Shown here in pieces: positions 1 through 8,507 of a stretch of DNA of 64,000 nucleotides (position 1 is the first letter of the stretch; the number at the start of each line of letters is the position of its first letter). Made by a program: the position numbers and the translations under genes. The notes under the pieces are model-generated. The model saw only the letters and a program-made list of their open reading frames with translations, had not been told where the DNA came from and did no database searches. Where the stretch lies: contig CAVXRO010000008.1 of NCBI GenBank assembly GCA_963764235.1, forward strand, positions 1 to 64,000, given 5' to 3'. This DNA is from DATFVA01 sp963764235 (lineage in GTDB: Bacteria > Bacteroidota > Ignavibacteria > Ignavibacteriales > Ignavibacteriaceae).

Positions 1-105
1 AGATGGATAGATTCTTTCCATCGAACACAACATTATGACTGCCGGCGTATTCGTATCCATCAACCAGCACGGTGATACGGTTCCCCAGAATATCGTATAC
101 CTATA
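1..105 (-). pseudogene. 3' remnant of a T9SS sorting domain cut off by the IS element
   Basis: Read on the minus strand, this edge encodes VYDILGNRITVLVDGYEYAG and continues off the window. That is the middle of a type IX secretion C-terminal sorting domain, and the usual partner of a NYPNPFNP motif. The matching upstream half, ending at KVTV, lies at 1312-2595 on the other side of the insertion sequence, so the two pieces were one gene. Simple removal of the element leaves the two halves one base out of frame, so an indel accompanied or followed insertion. The true end of the gene lies outside the window. Confidence 0.8.
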
Positions 106-140
106 GTGAACCCCAAAAACTGGACAAAAATTTAAGGTGG
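106..140 (+). repeat. IS3 left terminal inverted repeat
   Basis: The outer part GTGAACCCC is followed by CTGGACA at 120-126. An inner part, ATTTAAGGTGG, ends at 140. All three blocks recur inverted at the right end, with divergent bases between them. Confidence 0.75.
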
Positions 141-177
141 AAAAATCTTAAATTTATATAAGCCAAAGGAGGCAAAT

Positions 178-468
178 ATGTCCATCAAAAGGAAAAATTA
201 CAGCAGCGAATTAAAAGCGAAAATTGCTTTAGAAGCGATCAAAGGATTCACTAGTGTAAACGAAATTGCAAAGGAATATAAAGTTCATCCAAACCAGATC
301 AGCCTTTGGAAGAAACAGTTGCTTGAAACTTTACCATCAGTGTTCGATAACCCACGAGGGCCTAAAACTGACGGAAGTTCGGAATTGGTAGACCAGCTCT
401 ACCGTCAGATCGGAAAACTTCAAGTAGAAGTGGAATGGTTAAAAAAAAAGTACGAGCCATTCAGTTGA
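178..468 (+). CDS. IS3-family transposase OrfA (helix-turn-helix)
   Basis: A 96-residue protein that recognises the element's ends as the DNA-binding half of the transposase. Residues 1-50 are basic and form the HTH_Tnp_1-type domain (SELKAKIALEAIKG, then NEIAKEYKVHPNQISLWKK). Residues 70-90 are a leucine-rich coiled coil used for multimerisation. A strong AAAGGAGG ribosome site precedes the ATG. The frame runs through nine consecutive A residues (441-449) just before its end. In IS3 elements that is the place where a frameshift makes the OrfAB fusion. Here OrfB lies in the +1 frame, whereas the family normally uses -1. Confidence 0.9.
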   Translation: MSIKRKNYSSELKAKIALEAIKGFTSVNEIAKEYKVHPNQISLWKKQLLETLPSVFDNPRGPKTDGSSELVDQLYRQIGKLQVEVEWLKKKYEPFS

Positions 469-1285
469 AGATCGCAAAGGACTCATAGAGCCTTATCACG
501 ATTATCTCAGTATAACTGAGCAATGTTCTTTGATAGCATTACCTCGTTCGAGTTATTACTTTGAGCCGTTAGGCGTAACGGATAAAGAACTGGAAATTAT
601 GAAACAGATAGATAAAATATATACAAAATGGCCATTTTATGGTTACAGAAAAATAACCCGGGAGTTATCTAAAAATGGAAATATATTTAATCATAAACGG
701 ATACTCAGGTTAATGCAAGTTATGGGAATACAAGCGCTTACACCAAAAGTAAGTCTGAGTAAACCAAACAAGGATCACCTGATATTTCCATATCTGTTAA
801 GAAATGTAAGCATAACAAGAACCAATCAGGTATGGAGTACAGATATTACCTATATCCCGATGTACAGAAACTTTGCTTATCTTGTTGCAGTAATGGATTG
901 GTTTAGTAAATATGTACTCTCCTGGGAAATATCCAACAGCCTTGATGTTCATTTCTGTCTTAGCAGTCTGGATAGAGCATTACGATCAGGTAAGCCGGAA
1001 ATATTTAACACAGACCAGGGCAGCCAGTTCACCAGCCTGAGTTTTATTAATAAAGTTCTGGACAATAATATAAAACTGAGTATGGATTCCAAAGGAAGAG
1101 CTTTGGATAATATTTTCATCGAGCGTTTATGGAGAAGTCTAAAGTATGAAGATATTTATTTAAGGGAATATCGTACTTATCAGGAATTATTTGAAGGATT
1201 AAAAAATTATTTCTATTTTTATAATAATGACAGAATGCATCAGTCACTTGGTTATAAAACTCCGGCTGAGGTATTCTTTAAATGA
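443..1285 (+). CDS. IS3-family transposase OrfB (DDE integrase core)
   Basis: Catalytic half of the transposase. The frame is open from just inside the A9 tract; a stop in this frame lies at 440-442. An independent TTG start at 530 is possible. After a short HTH_21-like segment (GYRKITREL), an rve-type core follows with the catalytic triad visible: Asp in WSTDITYI, Asp in FNTDQGSQFTS and Glu in NIFIERLWRSLKYE. Length and the C-terminal HQSLGYKTPAEVF match intact IS3-family OrfB proteins. The element could be active if the A9 tract allows slippage by one base; otherwise it carries a disabling indel. Confidence 0.9.
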   Translation, partial: KKSTSHSVEDRKGLIEPYHDYLSITEQCSLIALPRSSYYFEPLGVTDKELEIMKQIDKIYTKWPFYGYRKITRELSKNGNIFNHKRILRLMQVMGIQALTPKVSLSKPNKDHLIFPYLLRNVSITRTNQVWSTDITYIPMYRNFAYLVAVMDWFSKYVLSWEISNSLDVHFCLSSLDRALRSGKPEIFNTDQGSQFTSLSFINKVLDNNIKLSMDSKGRALDNIFIERLWRSLKYEDIYLREYRTYQELFEGLKNYFYFYNNDRMHQSLGYKTPAEVFFK

Positions 1286-1306
1286 TATGGTTAATACTTA
1301 GTTCAT

Positions 1307-1351
1307 CCACCTTAAATTAAGGAAAAACCTGTCCAGCTGAAGGGGTTCACC
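1307..1351 (-). repeat. IS3 right terminal inverted repeat
   Basis: Read on the minus strand from 1351 it gives GGTGAACCCC, then CTGGACA at 1336-1330, then TTTAAGGTGG ending at 1307. It mirrors the left end with a few mismatches. The disrupted host gene reads into it for about 13 codons and stops at 1312. Confidence 0.75.
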
Positions 1352-2595
1352 ATAACAGTAACCTTTACATCGGCACCCTGTTTAAGCGAGTATTCAATGC
1401 TGGTTGTGGGATTAAATGGGTTGGGATAATTCTGAAGCAGATTAAAAGAGCTCAGATCCGCACCATCTTCCTTAACACCCCCGGCCGGATGAAATATTGT
1501 TTTAGCCATCCAGATAGTGCTATGCACCCCATCCTGATGTTCCCAGACTATCACAACATAGGGAACACCATCATAGCTCATAACACCAACTTTAGGCTTA
1601 AAATCATCGCCCGTCATATCGGAAATATTTATTAAAGTATCATATGGAGTATAGTAATAAGTTTTTAACATGACTTCATTATCATCAACTAATGAATCCG
1701 TGTCGAAAACTAAAAAGAACGGGGTATCCTGTTGTCTTGTAGGGATTGGATAAGTGAAAAAAGATGGGTGCATGTAATTACAGTTTGTATTCGTCGTAAT
1801 TAAAAAATCAGCCTGCGGATCAGAAGAAAAATAATATTTTATTCTGCTGATTCCATTTGAAATTGATTCGAATGAAACGCCGCAGTAAAATCCAAGGTTA
1901 GGATTCCTGTTATCTCCGTCAGCAAGTTCAAATGACTCCCAATAAGGTTCCGGGTAGTTATTATATTGCGCAGCATATATATGGGTACTCTCATTAACTT
2001 GTTTCTCGTACACGAGCAATGATGACTCGCGACCTACAGAAGGTAAAGAACATCCCCCGCTGTCAATCACCAGAGTAAGAGACGAATCAGGATAGAGCTT
2101 CTTAGCTACTAATTTATCTTCCATAATCCACGCCATATAATAGTCATTCAGGCTAATCATGGGTCTTTCGCTAAGTGAATCTTTAACAATTATCTCATTC
2201 AATAGAATGCCGCCAGAATAATTCCGCCTCTTAATTTGATAATAGCCGCCGGAAAAATTTTCCCAGTAGACAGATATTCCTGTAGTGTAATGATAATATA
2301 CAACCTGGGGGTTTGATTTGATGTCATTATCCGAAGAAATTATGATGCTGGAATCAATTGATTCAGGTGCAACTATTTTCAGATATACCGTATACGTTGA
2401 ATCGCTCTTGTTTATCCAGGTCAGATAGAGGGCATCACTGTAGTAAATATCTAAAAAACCATAATCATAATTATCACCAGGGATATCTACAAGTACACTC
2501 TTTTGAAAATCTCCGAAGTTCTGGCTCATCATAGCAGCCGGAGAGAAAAAAGATACGAGAAGAAAAGACGCGAAAGATATTTTTAAGCTCTTCAT
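1312..2595 (-). pseudogene. Secreted T9SS-sorted protein, truncated by IS insertion
   Basis: Unknown function. I place the start at ATG 2595 because GGGGAGG lies just upstream and MKSLKISFASFLLVSFFSPA is a clean signal peptide. An open frame continues up to 2751 but lacks those signs. The body, about 350 residues rich in Tyr, Asp and Ser, looks like a repeat or propeller-like exported protein without catalytic motifs I recognise. The C-terminus has the sorting signature NYPNPFNPTTSIEYSL but is cut at KVTV, and the last 13 or so residues are read from the insertion sequence. The missing end is at 1-105. Without a full sorting domain the product should not be exported through T9SS. Confidence 0.8.
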
Positions 2596-2747
2596 ACTAA
2601 CCTCCCCGTAGGTTTTTAAGAAGTATGATTTCCAGAGAGATTTTACAAATGGATCTCCGCGATTTTCATTTAATCGCGGGTAAAAAATGAAATAAACAGG
2701 AAGCAGAAGGGCAGAAACCTGTAAAAATAAATTGAAATATTTTTTTT

Positions 2748-2924
2748 TCATTTTGCTGCTTTCTTCATGTTTTTGTTATTAATTATTCCCGCTGTTAAAA
2801 ACATTGCTGCATAGAAAAGACTCAGTACTGCTTCAGTGTTTGTTTTTTTAGTAAACTGGTGAACTCCTATGGCAAGTGCAGCATCACATAGAACAAACAG
2901 TAATATGCTTAGCTTGATTTTCAA
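2748..2924 (-). CDS. Small membrane protein, TTG start
   Basis: A 58-residue frame starting LKIKLSILLFVLCDAALAIG, with a second hydrophobic stretch SLFYAAMFLTAGII and a basic tail. It appears to have two membrane segments. GGTGAGG lies a few bases before the TTG. Its TGA stop overlaps an ATG at 2751 in the ATGA arrangement; that ATG opens the frame which runs into the secreted-protein gene downstream, so the two may be translationally coupled. I do not recognise the family, and its size and TTG start make it easy to miss. Confidence 0.45.
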   Translation of the reverse strand: MKIKLSILLFVLCDAALAIGVHQFTKKTNTEAVLSLFYAAMFLTAGIINNKNMKKAAK

Positions 2925-3098
2925 TTTACCTCACCCTGATTTCGGACTTTGCTATGATTGAAAGGATAAATAAACAACGACTATTGTTAAAAATAATCCC
3001 TGCCCCCCAATAATTCAAGATTACAGGTACATTGAATAGTGAATAACCCAAAATAAATCCCGGATACGCCCCCTTGAATTAGTGATAATGTTCTTGTA

Positions 3099-3843
3099 TC
3101 AGTAACCACTAATAAGATAAACAAGCAGAATTCCGCAAATTATTGCTATCGCAAAACTAAGGAGTGTTCCCACAAGAATGTATTCGGTTAGTTTTCTTTC
3201 TCCGGAATTGTGCAGTTCACCGAACCGGAAAACCGATTTGGCAGCTATCAAAAACCCGATTGCTTCAAAACTATGGAACATAACAAAAGTTAGTATCAGG
3301 ATTCTTTCTATGATCCCGATAACTTTCCCGGCATCTTTTAAATTTCCATCTGAGTGAAGTACTTCAGAAAGATCCCATCTTTTGACGAATATTGAGATAA
3401 GAACTGATGCTGGTAAAGTCACAAGGACATAGGCCAAAATAATCAATAATGATTTTGGGCTGTAATAGTCAACAATTAAGCTGTTCAGCACCTTTGTGCC
3501 CCCATCCGGGTAGGCAGACGTAAAAAAATACACCGGCAATAACTAATATGTGGAGAAATTGATCTACGAGAAAGCAGCTGAATTTTTGCCGGCCTAAATA
3601 AAGCTTACCGATATCAATAAGCCAATGTGAAATCACTATTACAGGCACTACTTCCCAAAATAATTTATACTCACCAAGAGCCAGTATAACCAAGACACCC
3701 GTGACCATTATGTGCAGATATAGATATTTCGATTTTAATTTGTTTTTATTTTTGTCTTCAATCCAGCTTTTAGGCTGAAGTAAAAAATCAGAGATAAAGT
3801 GGGCGAGTAATAATCTGATCAGTAAATCAACATTATTTATCAT
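3099..3843 (-). CDS. DUF3307 membrane protein (frameshifted)
   Basis: Two overlapping minus-strand frames (3469-3843 and 3099-3539) are the two halves of one DUF3307 protein of about 247 residues, the usual family length. The first half has LLLAHFISDFLLQPKSW and ISHWLIDIGKLYLG. The second half has RILILTFVMFHSFEAIGFLI and TEYILVGTLLSFAIAIICG. Changing one base in the C5 tract at 3499-3503 would join them. I prefer ATG 3843 over 3855 because GAGG sits seven bases upstream. The start overlaps the end of satD, which is the normal gene pairing for this family. Function is unknown; six or so membrane segments place it in the inner membrane. Confidence 0.8.
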
Positions 3844-4513
3844 TTCTGACCTCAATTATTTCTTCAAATCTTTTTATGAATGTCTTTATTGATTCAACAG
3901 AGCCATGCTCCAGCCGGTGATAAATGCCGGATTGAGAAATTTTTAATTTCTGGGCAATTTCTGCCTGGGTTAAGTTGTATAATAAGTATAAATAAGCTGC
4001 TTCTGCCTGGTAGGCGGACCATCCGCTTATTATGTTATCTGCTAATAAACTACTGACCTGTAATTCCTTATCAGCTTCTGTCCATGGTGTTTTAACTTTT
4101 AAATTTATTCCCTGCTTTTTCATCTCCATGATCATTAGACCTGAATTTCTGAATGCTTCCCCGTCCGATTCAACTATCTTATTCCGTATAAAATCGATCT
4201 TTCCGATACCGATAGCAATCCTTGCATCAAACCTTTGTATACTTCGCTTAGTGTTGTAGTATTGAGCGGTATCCAGTTCTCTCAATTTTGCCCGAATTAA
4301 AATCCCGACCAGCATGGCCAACTCTGGTTCTTCCAGCATCATCTGGAAACTGTCACCTCCAAATATCTCAAATTGCTTCTTCTTGTTTTTCAGCAGTTGT
4401 TTAGTTATTTCCCCAACCCCTTCTTTGAGTTTGTTCAATACTAAATTTCGTACCGGTCCCCTGATCTTTGATGAACTTATTATATCTCCCGTAACCACTG
4501 CGTAGTTTTTCAT
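3833..4513 (-). CDS. SatD family protein
   Basis: A 226-residue protein of the SatD family. Conserved pieces are the N-terminal VVTGDIISSSKIRGP, the central EIFGGDSFQMML, ARIAIGIGKIDF and SDGEAFRNSGLMI. The C-terminus carries a helix-turn-helix, LTQAEIAQKLKISQSGIYHRL, at about residues 180-200. The N-terminal part resembles a nucleotidyl-cyclase-like fold in family descriptions, but I see no proof of an enzymatic role. The terminal HTH suggests DNA binding, perhaps to the three direct repeats just upstream. It overlaps the following DUF3307 gene by 11 bases, indicating coupled translation. Confidence 0.85.
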   Translation of the reverse strand: MKNYAVVTGDIISSSKIRGPVRNLVLNKLKEGVGEITKQLLKNKKKQFEIFGGDSFQMMLEEPELAMLVGILIRAKLRELDTAQYYNTKRSIQRFDARIAIGIGKIDFIRNKIVESDGEAFRNSGLMIMEMKKQGINLKVKTPWTEADKELQVSSLLADNIISGWSAYQAEAAYLYLLYNLTQAEIAQKLKISQSGIYHRLEHGSVESIKTFIKRFEEIIEVRNDK

Positions 4514-4545
4514 TCTTATAATCGACTGATTTTTTATTAGTTAAT

Positions 4546-4626
4546 TTATAAGTCTGTAGGCTAATAATTTAATTTTATGATCCTGCAGGCTAATAATCGC
4601 TCTTTATAAGTCTACAGGCTAATAAT
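4546..4626 (-). promoter_or_regulatory. Three phased 23-bp direct repeats, candidate satD operator
   Basis: Copies at 4546-4568, 4575-4597 and 4604-4626 follow the pattern TTATRAKYCTRYAGGCTAAT and start exactly 29 bp apart. The core AGTCTGTAGGCT is a short imperfect inverted repeat, as expected for a dimeric regulator. They lie 33 bp upstream of the satD start, and SatD itself has a C-terminal HTH, so autoregulation is a reasonable inference. The first and third copies are almost identical; the middle one differs in the left arm. Confidence 0.6.
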
Positions 4627-4809
4627 AATGAATTTTTCTATATATAACAATAAATTATTTAGATTAATCTGAAATGGAAATCCGGGAGTTAAATCATTTG
4701 ATTGTCATTTATCCTGAAATAATTTAAGTTAATTACAGGTGAGAGCCGGGGAGGACCCTATAAAATATATATGCGTGTGTAGGCAGAGTGATTAAGCCGG
4801 ATCTTAATT

Positions 4810-5463
4810 ATGAAGAATTATAACCATAGTACCAGAATAACCGCAGCAACATTCGGCACACTGCTTGGAGCAGCAGGTATTGTGAATCATGGTATATTTG
4901 AGATACTTCAGGGTAATACTTCGACTAATGGCCTCTTTATAGAAGCAATAGGTAAAGAACATAGGTTCTGGGTTTACGGTACGGAAGGTGCGTTCACCGT
5001 AATTCCAAACTTTCTGGTAACAGGGATCCTTGTAATAGTAATAAGTCTGGCAGTTATTATATGGTCTGTCAGATTTATCCACGTAAAACACGGATCATCT
5101 GTCTTTCTTTTACTTTTAATTTTATTGACGCTGGTAGGCGGGGGAATTGGATATATAATTCTCTTCCTGCCGGTTTGGGCTTACTCAACCAGGATAGGCA
5201 AACCTTTGACATGGTGGAAAAAGATATTACCTGTTCAGCTCAGAAAAATATTATCTGCTTTATGGCCTTATTTATTGGCATTAACATCTTTCTTATGGAT
5301 TATGGTGATGGAACTGGGAATATTCGGTTACTTTCCCGGGCAGACTGATCCGGATACATTACTGACCATTGTTTTTATATTTTTAATTTCCACCGTCGTT
5401 TTCGCAAATGCAGCCTTTATCTGTGCCTTTGCCCGTGATATTGAGCAACAAAAACAGGGATAA
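4810..5463 (+). CDS. Multi-pass membrane protein, unknown
   Basis: A 217-residue integral membrane protein with five clear hydrophobic segments, around residues 10-25, 65-88, 97-124, 148-172 and 183-207. The first is glycine-rich (TFGTLLGAAGIVNHG). A loop between segments one and two holds GNTSTNGLFIEAIGKEHRFW. I know no catalytic motif here. It begins a plus-strand run and is followed three bases later by the lipoprotein region, so it probably shares a transcript with the next two genes. The ORF on the other strand over its 5' end is a shadow. Confidence 0.7.
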   Translation: MKNYNHSTRITAATFGTLLGAAGIVNHGIFEILQGNTSTNGLFIEAIGKEHRFWVYGTEGAFTVIPNFLVTGILVIVISLAVIIWSVRFIHVKHGSSVFLLLLILLTLVGGGIGYIILFLPVWAYSTRIGKPLTWWKKILPVQLRKILSALWPYLLALTSFLWIMVMELGIFGYFPGQTDPDTLLTIVFIFLISTVVFANAAFICAFARDIEQQKQG

Positions 5464-5539
5464 TTTTTGTTCGTTAGAAATAGTTTAAAAATAACCGGAC
5501 ATCAAAATGATTTTTACATAACATCAGAGGGGAAAAATT

Positions 5540-5970
5540 ATGAAAGTAAAAAAAAAACGATCCGTACCCTGGCATTCCATATGACCTTATTATTTCAATT
5601 TATATTTATCGGCTGTAATTCAAACTATTCTGAAGAAATACCGTCAACTACAATGTCATTGACTGCTGATGAATCTGTTTATCTGGATATAATGCCATCG
5701 GAAGTGACCCTTGAATTGGGGAGGAGTATATTAATCGAAAATGGGAATACTGTTTTCAAATTCGATGCTATCCTGGAACATAACGAGAACAATTCTGCTG
5801 TTCGGTTGCTGGTTGGGTATGATAATAGTACAACTAAAACTATAGTTCTGAATACTGTTGACATCCCTCAAACATATTCGTTAGAAAACGGATTTAATCA
5901 TGTAATTCATTTGAAAGAAGTAACGGCAGACTGGATAATGTTCACATATAACGCCTACGGACGATTGTAA
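5540..5970 (+). CDS. Small lipoprotein, out of frame at an A10 tract
   Basis: ATG 5540 has a good GAGGGG ribosome site but reads MKVKKKRS and soon stops. Adding one A to the ten-A run at 5548-5557 would give MKVKKKTIRTLAFHM joined to LLFQFIFIGC, a textbook lipoprotein signal with the acylated Cys. The rest (about 115 residues, starting NSNYSEEIPS) is a beta-rich domain without known motifs. As written, translation could only begin inside, for example at ATG 5581, without a ribosome site. It may be a sequencing error, or an on/off switch by tract length. Confidence 0.55.
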
Positions 5971-5976
5971 AAAGTG

Positions 5977-6858
5977 ATGAAATATGTAATCATAATTTTT
6001 TTTGTATTCTTCATTGGATTTTTACCTTCCGATGCTGAACTCATTGGCGGAACTCATCAGCTCCTGATGCAATCGGGACCAGAGGGTGAAAGTCAATCTG
6101 AGTCGGACCATGCAAAAGATAGTACAAATAATAGTTCCGGCTTCAGTAGTATCCACGATTTTGATTTCCAAAAACACCTTACTGAGAAGGATTGGGAATG
6201 CCTCGAAATTGATTCCAGCTATAAAGTCAGTATCGATCTGATCAAATATTTCGATCTTGACAAGGACGGAAGGGATGAAGCCGTTATTACTGCACAAACC
6301 TGCATGATGGGCACCGGGGGTCCTGATATTCACAGTGTATTTTATCTTGATGACTCGGGCAGCATCCGGGAATATGAAATAGACTATGAACCGAAGAAGA
6401 GTACTGAAATTATAGGGGTTCCCATGCCCCTGATAGGCAACCGCAATTATTATTTGCAAGTGAAGGATAGTCTGTTGTGTGCCGTCTACTGGGATGGGTC
6501 CGGAAGAAAACCCCCTCTGAGTCAGTATTTTAAATTCGAAAATGGAGAATTTGTTTTAGAGAAAGAAGTCTATGGTAAAACTTTTCCCACAAGCTTTGAT
6601 TGCAGAAAGGCAAAATCAGATCGTGAGATAGTTGCCTGCTCCTGTGATTCGATCGCTGAAATGGATGTAGTATTGGATAGCCTGTATAGAATGCTTCTGT
6701 CAAAATTAAAACCCAATGATAAAAACAGGCTGAGAAAAGAACAGCGGCAATGGCTTCAGGATTTTGATAAAGTTTATGCTTACAAATGGCTAAATGATTT
6801 TTCAGAAAGATACAGAGCCAGAATTGAAGAGTTAAAAAACGAGTTAGTACCGCGATAA
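5977..6858 (+). CDS. Exported protein with C-terminal LprI-like domain
   Basis: About 293 residues; GTG 5974 is an alternative start. It begins with a signal peptide (YVIIIFFVFFIGFLPSDA). Residues 55-190 form an EF-hand-like or FG-GAP-like stretch (YFDLDKDGRDEAVITAQ) seen in proteins that report dissolved ion or product content. Residues 205-275 match the lysozyme-inhibitor LprI N-terminal family (DUF1311): SFDCRKAKSDREIVAC, then a helical pair ending KEQRQWLQDFDK, with the family's conserved cysteines. Periplasmic location is expected. It follows the lipoprotein by a few bases. Lysozyme inhibition is a family association, not shown here. Confidence 0.7.
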   Translation: MKYVIIIFFVFFIGFLPSDAELIGGTHQLLMQSGPEGESQSESDHAKDSTNNSSGFSSIHDFDFQKHLTEKDWECLEIDSSYKVSIDLIKYFDLDKDGRDEAVITAQTCMMGTGGPDIHSVFYLDDSGSIREYEIDYEPKKSTEIIGVPMPLIGNRNYYLQVKDSLLCAVYWDGSGRKPPLSQYFKFENGEFVLEKEVYGKTFPTSFDCRKAKSDREIVACSCDSIAEMDVVLDSLYRMLLSKLKPNDKNRLRKEQRQWLQDFDKVYAYKWLNDFSERYRARIEELKNELVPR

Positions 6859-6967
6859 ATTGTGCAGGAACACATCAACTCAAACAGGTTTAATAATTAA
6901 ATAATTATTTGACCTTCCCCCAGAATTTGTCTATCTTAAAAAAACCCACGCAAACGGAAGGACCGCT

Positions 6968-7438
6968 ATGAAAACGAAATTACAGATTTTCATATCGCTT
7001 ACCGTCCTGCTAATTCCTGCTTGTAAGCAAAATGTAGACATTGAATCTGAACGGCAGGCGCTGCTTTATGCTGATAGTGCCTGGGCAGTGGCCGCTGCAT
7101 CAGGTGATGTAGAAAAAGTCAAAACATTCTGGACAGAAAATGCCATCAACTATTTTCCGGGTCAGGAACCTGCATTCGGTAAAGAGGAAATTCTTAACAT
7201 CGTAAAAAAGAACCGCTCCACACCGGGATTTTCACTTAACTGGAAAGCGAGAGATGCAGTCGTATCCGAATCTGGTAGTATGGGTTATACCCACGGCTCT
7301 TATAAATTAACTTTTAGTGATCCGGAGGGAAATAACTATACAAAATCAGGCAATTACGTATGCATCTGGAAAAAGCAGGAGGACGGATCTTGGAAATGTG
7401 CCCTGGAATGTTCTGTCCCTGGTCCGCAGCCTCAATAA
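6968..7438 (+). CDS. DUF4440/SnoaL-like lipoprotein
   Basis: A 156-residue protein. The lipobox IPAC at residues 17-20 predicts a lipid-anchored product. The rest is one NTF2-like (cystatin-like) fold of the DUF4440 type, recognised by the helix ADSAWAVAAASGDVEKVKTFW, the FPGQEPAFGKEEI turn and the closing strands CIWKKQEDGSWK. Such folds bind small hydrophobic ligands or catalyse simple eliminations; no catalytic set is evident. It is the first of four consecutive NTF2-like genes on this strand. Confidence 0.75.
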   Translation: MKTKLQIFISLTVLLIPACKQNVDIESERQALLYADSAWAVAAASGDVEKVKTFWTENAINYFPGQEPAFGKEEILNIVKKNRSTPGFSLNWKARDAVVSESGSMGYTHGSYKLTFSDPEGNNYTKSGNYVCIWKKQEDGSWKCALECSVPGPQPQ

Positions 7439-7483
7439 TTAATTACGTTTTTCATTATTCGAAAACTAATTAAAGGAAGAATT

Positions 7484-8020
7484 ATGAAACAGCGTTTTAT
7501 GTCATCCGTTATGATTTCATTCTTCGCATTCATTTTATTTTTCATTGCAGGATCAGCTGAGGGACAACAGAATGAAGCGGTGGATGCCGGTAATCTTGTG
7601 AAGGCACATGCTAATGCCTGGAACATGCACAGTTTAGATGCAATAGATGATCTTTTTAATGAGGATGGAATTTATGAGGATGTGGCTGCCGGTGAGTCAT
7701 GGCATGGCAGGAATGAAATAAAAAATCTGATTAAGTCGACTTTAAAAGCTATTCCGGATTTTAACGTAAAAATCACAAGCTGGTTCTCAGCGAAAGATAA
7801 AGTCTCCTGCGAATGGGTAATGTCAGGTACTCAGACCGGAGATTTTCCTGATCTCCCCGCAAGTGGTAAATCATTTTCTGTCCGGGGGTCTTCAGTTGTG
7901 TTAATTGAAGATGGAAAGATTAAGCATTGGACGGACTATTATGATATGTACTCATTTCTTCGTCAACTCGGAGCGTTGCCAGGGTCTGAACAAGAAGGTG
8001 ATGGAGGAAAAGGTGGATAA
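7484..8020 (+). CDS. Exported SnoaL-like (ester cyclase type) protein
   Basis: 178 residues with an N-terminal signal peptide (FFAFILFFIAGSAEG) preceded by AAAGGAAG. The NTF2-like domain spans about residues 30-160, with HANAWNMHSLDAIDDLF, WHGRNEIKNLI and the last strands HWTDYYDMYSFLRQLG. These are the SnoaL_2/ester-cyclase hallmarks, including the acidic-aromatic DYYD. It overlaps the next gene by about 20 bases, so the pair is probably co-translated. The substrate is unknown. Confidence 0.75.
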   Translation: MKQRFMSSVMISFFAFILFFIAGSAEGQQNEAVDAGNLVKAHANAWNMHSLDAIDDLFNEDGIYEDVAAGESWHGRNEIKNLIKSTLKAIPDFNVKITSWFSAKDKVSCEWVMSGTQTGDFPDLPASGKSFSVRGSSVVLIEDGKIKHWTDYYDMYSFLRQLGALPGSEQEGDGGKGG

Positions 8021-8444
8021 TAAAAACAAATCATTTTTAATTTCACGGATCGCAGATGAAATGTGGAATAAAGGTTTGATTGATGTCGGGGATGAAATAA
8101 TGGAGTCAGATGCAAAGTATCATGGACCACATATGCCGAATGGTGCCGGGACACGTGAAGACTGGAAAAATGCCGTGAGAATGTACCTTTCTGCTTTTCC
8201 TGATTCTCATGTCAGGTATGAAGAACTGACTGAAACCGAAGATATGGTGGTCGGCAGATGGAGCGCTGCAGGAACCAATACCGGACCATTAGCTGGTAAA
8301 CCGCCGACAGGAAAACCTATTTCTATTTCAGGAATCACAATTTATAAATTTAGTGGAGATAAAGTTTCCGAAGCCTGGGAACAACTCGATATGCTCGGTA
8401 TGTGGACACAGCTAGGCATAATAAAACTTCCAGGTGCTCACTAA
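8001..8444 (+). CDS. SnoaL-like ester cyclase family protein
   Basis: About 147 residues without a signal peptide, so likely cytoplasmic, unlike its neighbours. Start options are ATG 8001 or GTG 8013; the latter has GGAGG five bases upstream. A frame open from 7905 is only overlap with the previous gene. SnoaL_2 features are MYLSAFPDSHVRYEEL, GPLAGKPPTGKPISISG and the final helix EAWEQLDMLGMWTQLG. It is clearly paralogous to the preceding gene. Polyketide cyclases share this fold, but no polyketide genes lie nearby. Confidence 0.75.
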   Translation: MEEKVDNKNKSFLISRIADEMWNKGLIDVGDEIMESDAKYHGPHMPNGAGTREDWKNAVRMYLSAFPDSHVRYEELTETEDMVVGRWSAAGTNTGPLAGKPPTGKPISISGITIYKFSGDKVSEAWEQLDMLGMWTQLGIIKLPGAH

Positions 8445-8507
8445 AATAAATGACCTATGAACCAATTCAATCTGATTGAGTTTTTACGGATAAAGAAAGG
8501 ATGAAGA

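Larger units (their letters stand above)
106..1351 (+). mobile_element. IS3-family insertion sequence
   Basis: About 1.25 kb with imperfect terminal inverted repeats that begin GTGAACCCC and contain CTGGACA, and two consecutive overlapping transposase frames (orfA with a helix-turn-helix, orfB with a DDE integrase core). This is the standard IS3-family layout. Flanking ATA triplets at 103-105 and 1352-1354 could be a 3-bp target duplication, which suits the family, but rejoining the gene there leaves a one-base frame error. The element interrupts the sorting domain of a secreted-protein gene on the opposite strand. Confidence 0.9.

Noticed and set aside
4546..4626. Short CRISPR-like array
   Set aside because: The spacing of 6 bases between 23-bp repeats is too short for spacers, there are no cas genes, and the position before satD favours operators.
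6022..6459. A 145-residue minus-strand frame over the LprI-domain gene
   Set aside because: Composition and lack of a start signal mark it as an antisense shadow of a clearly coding gene.
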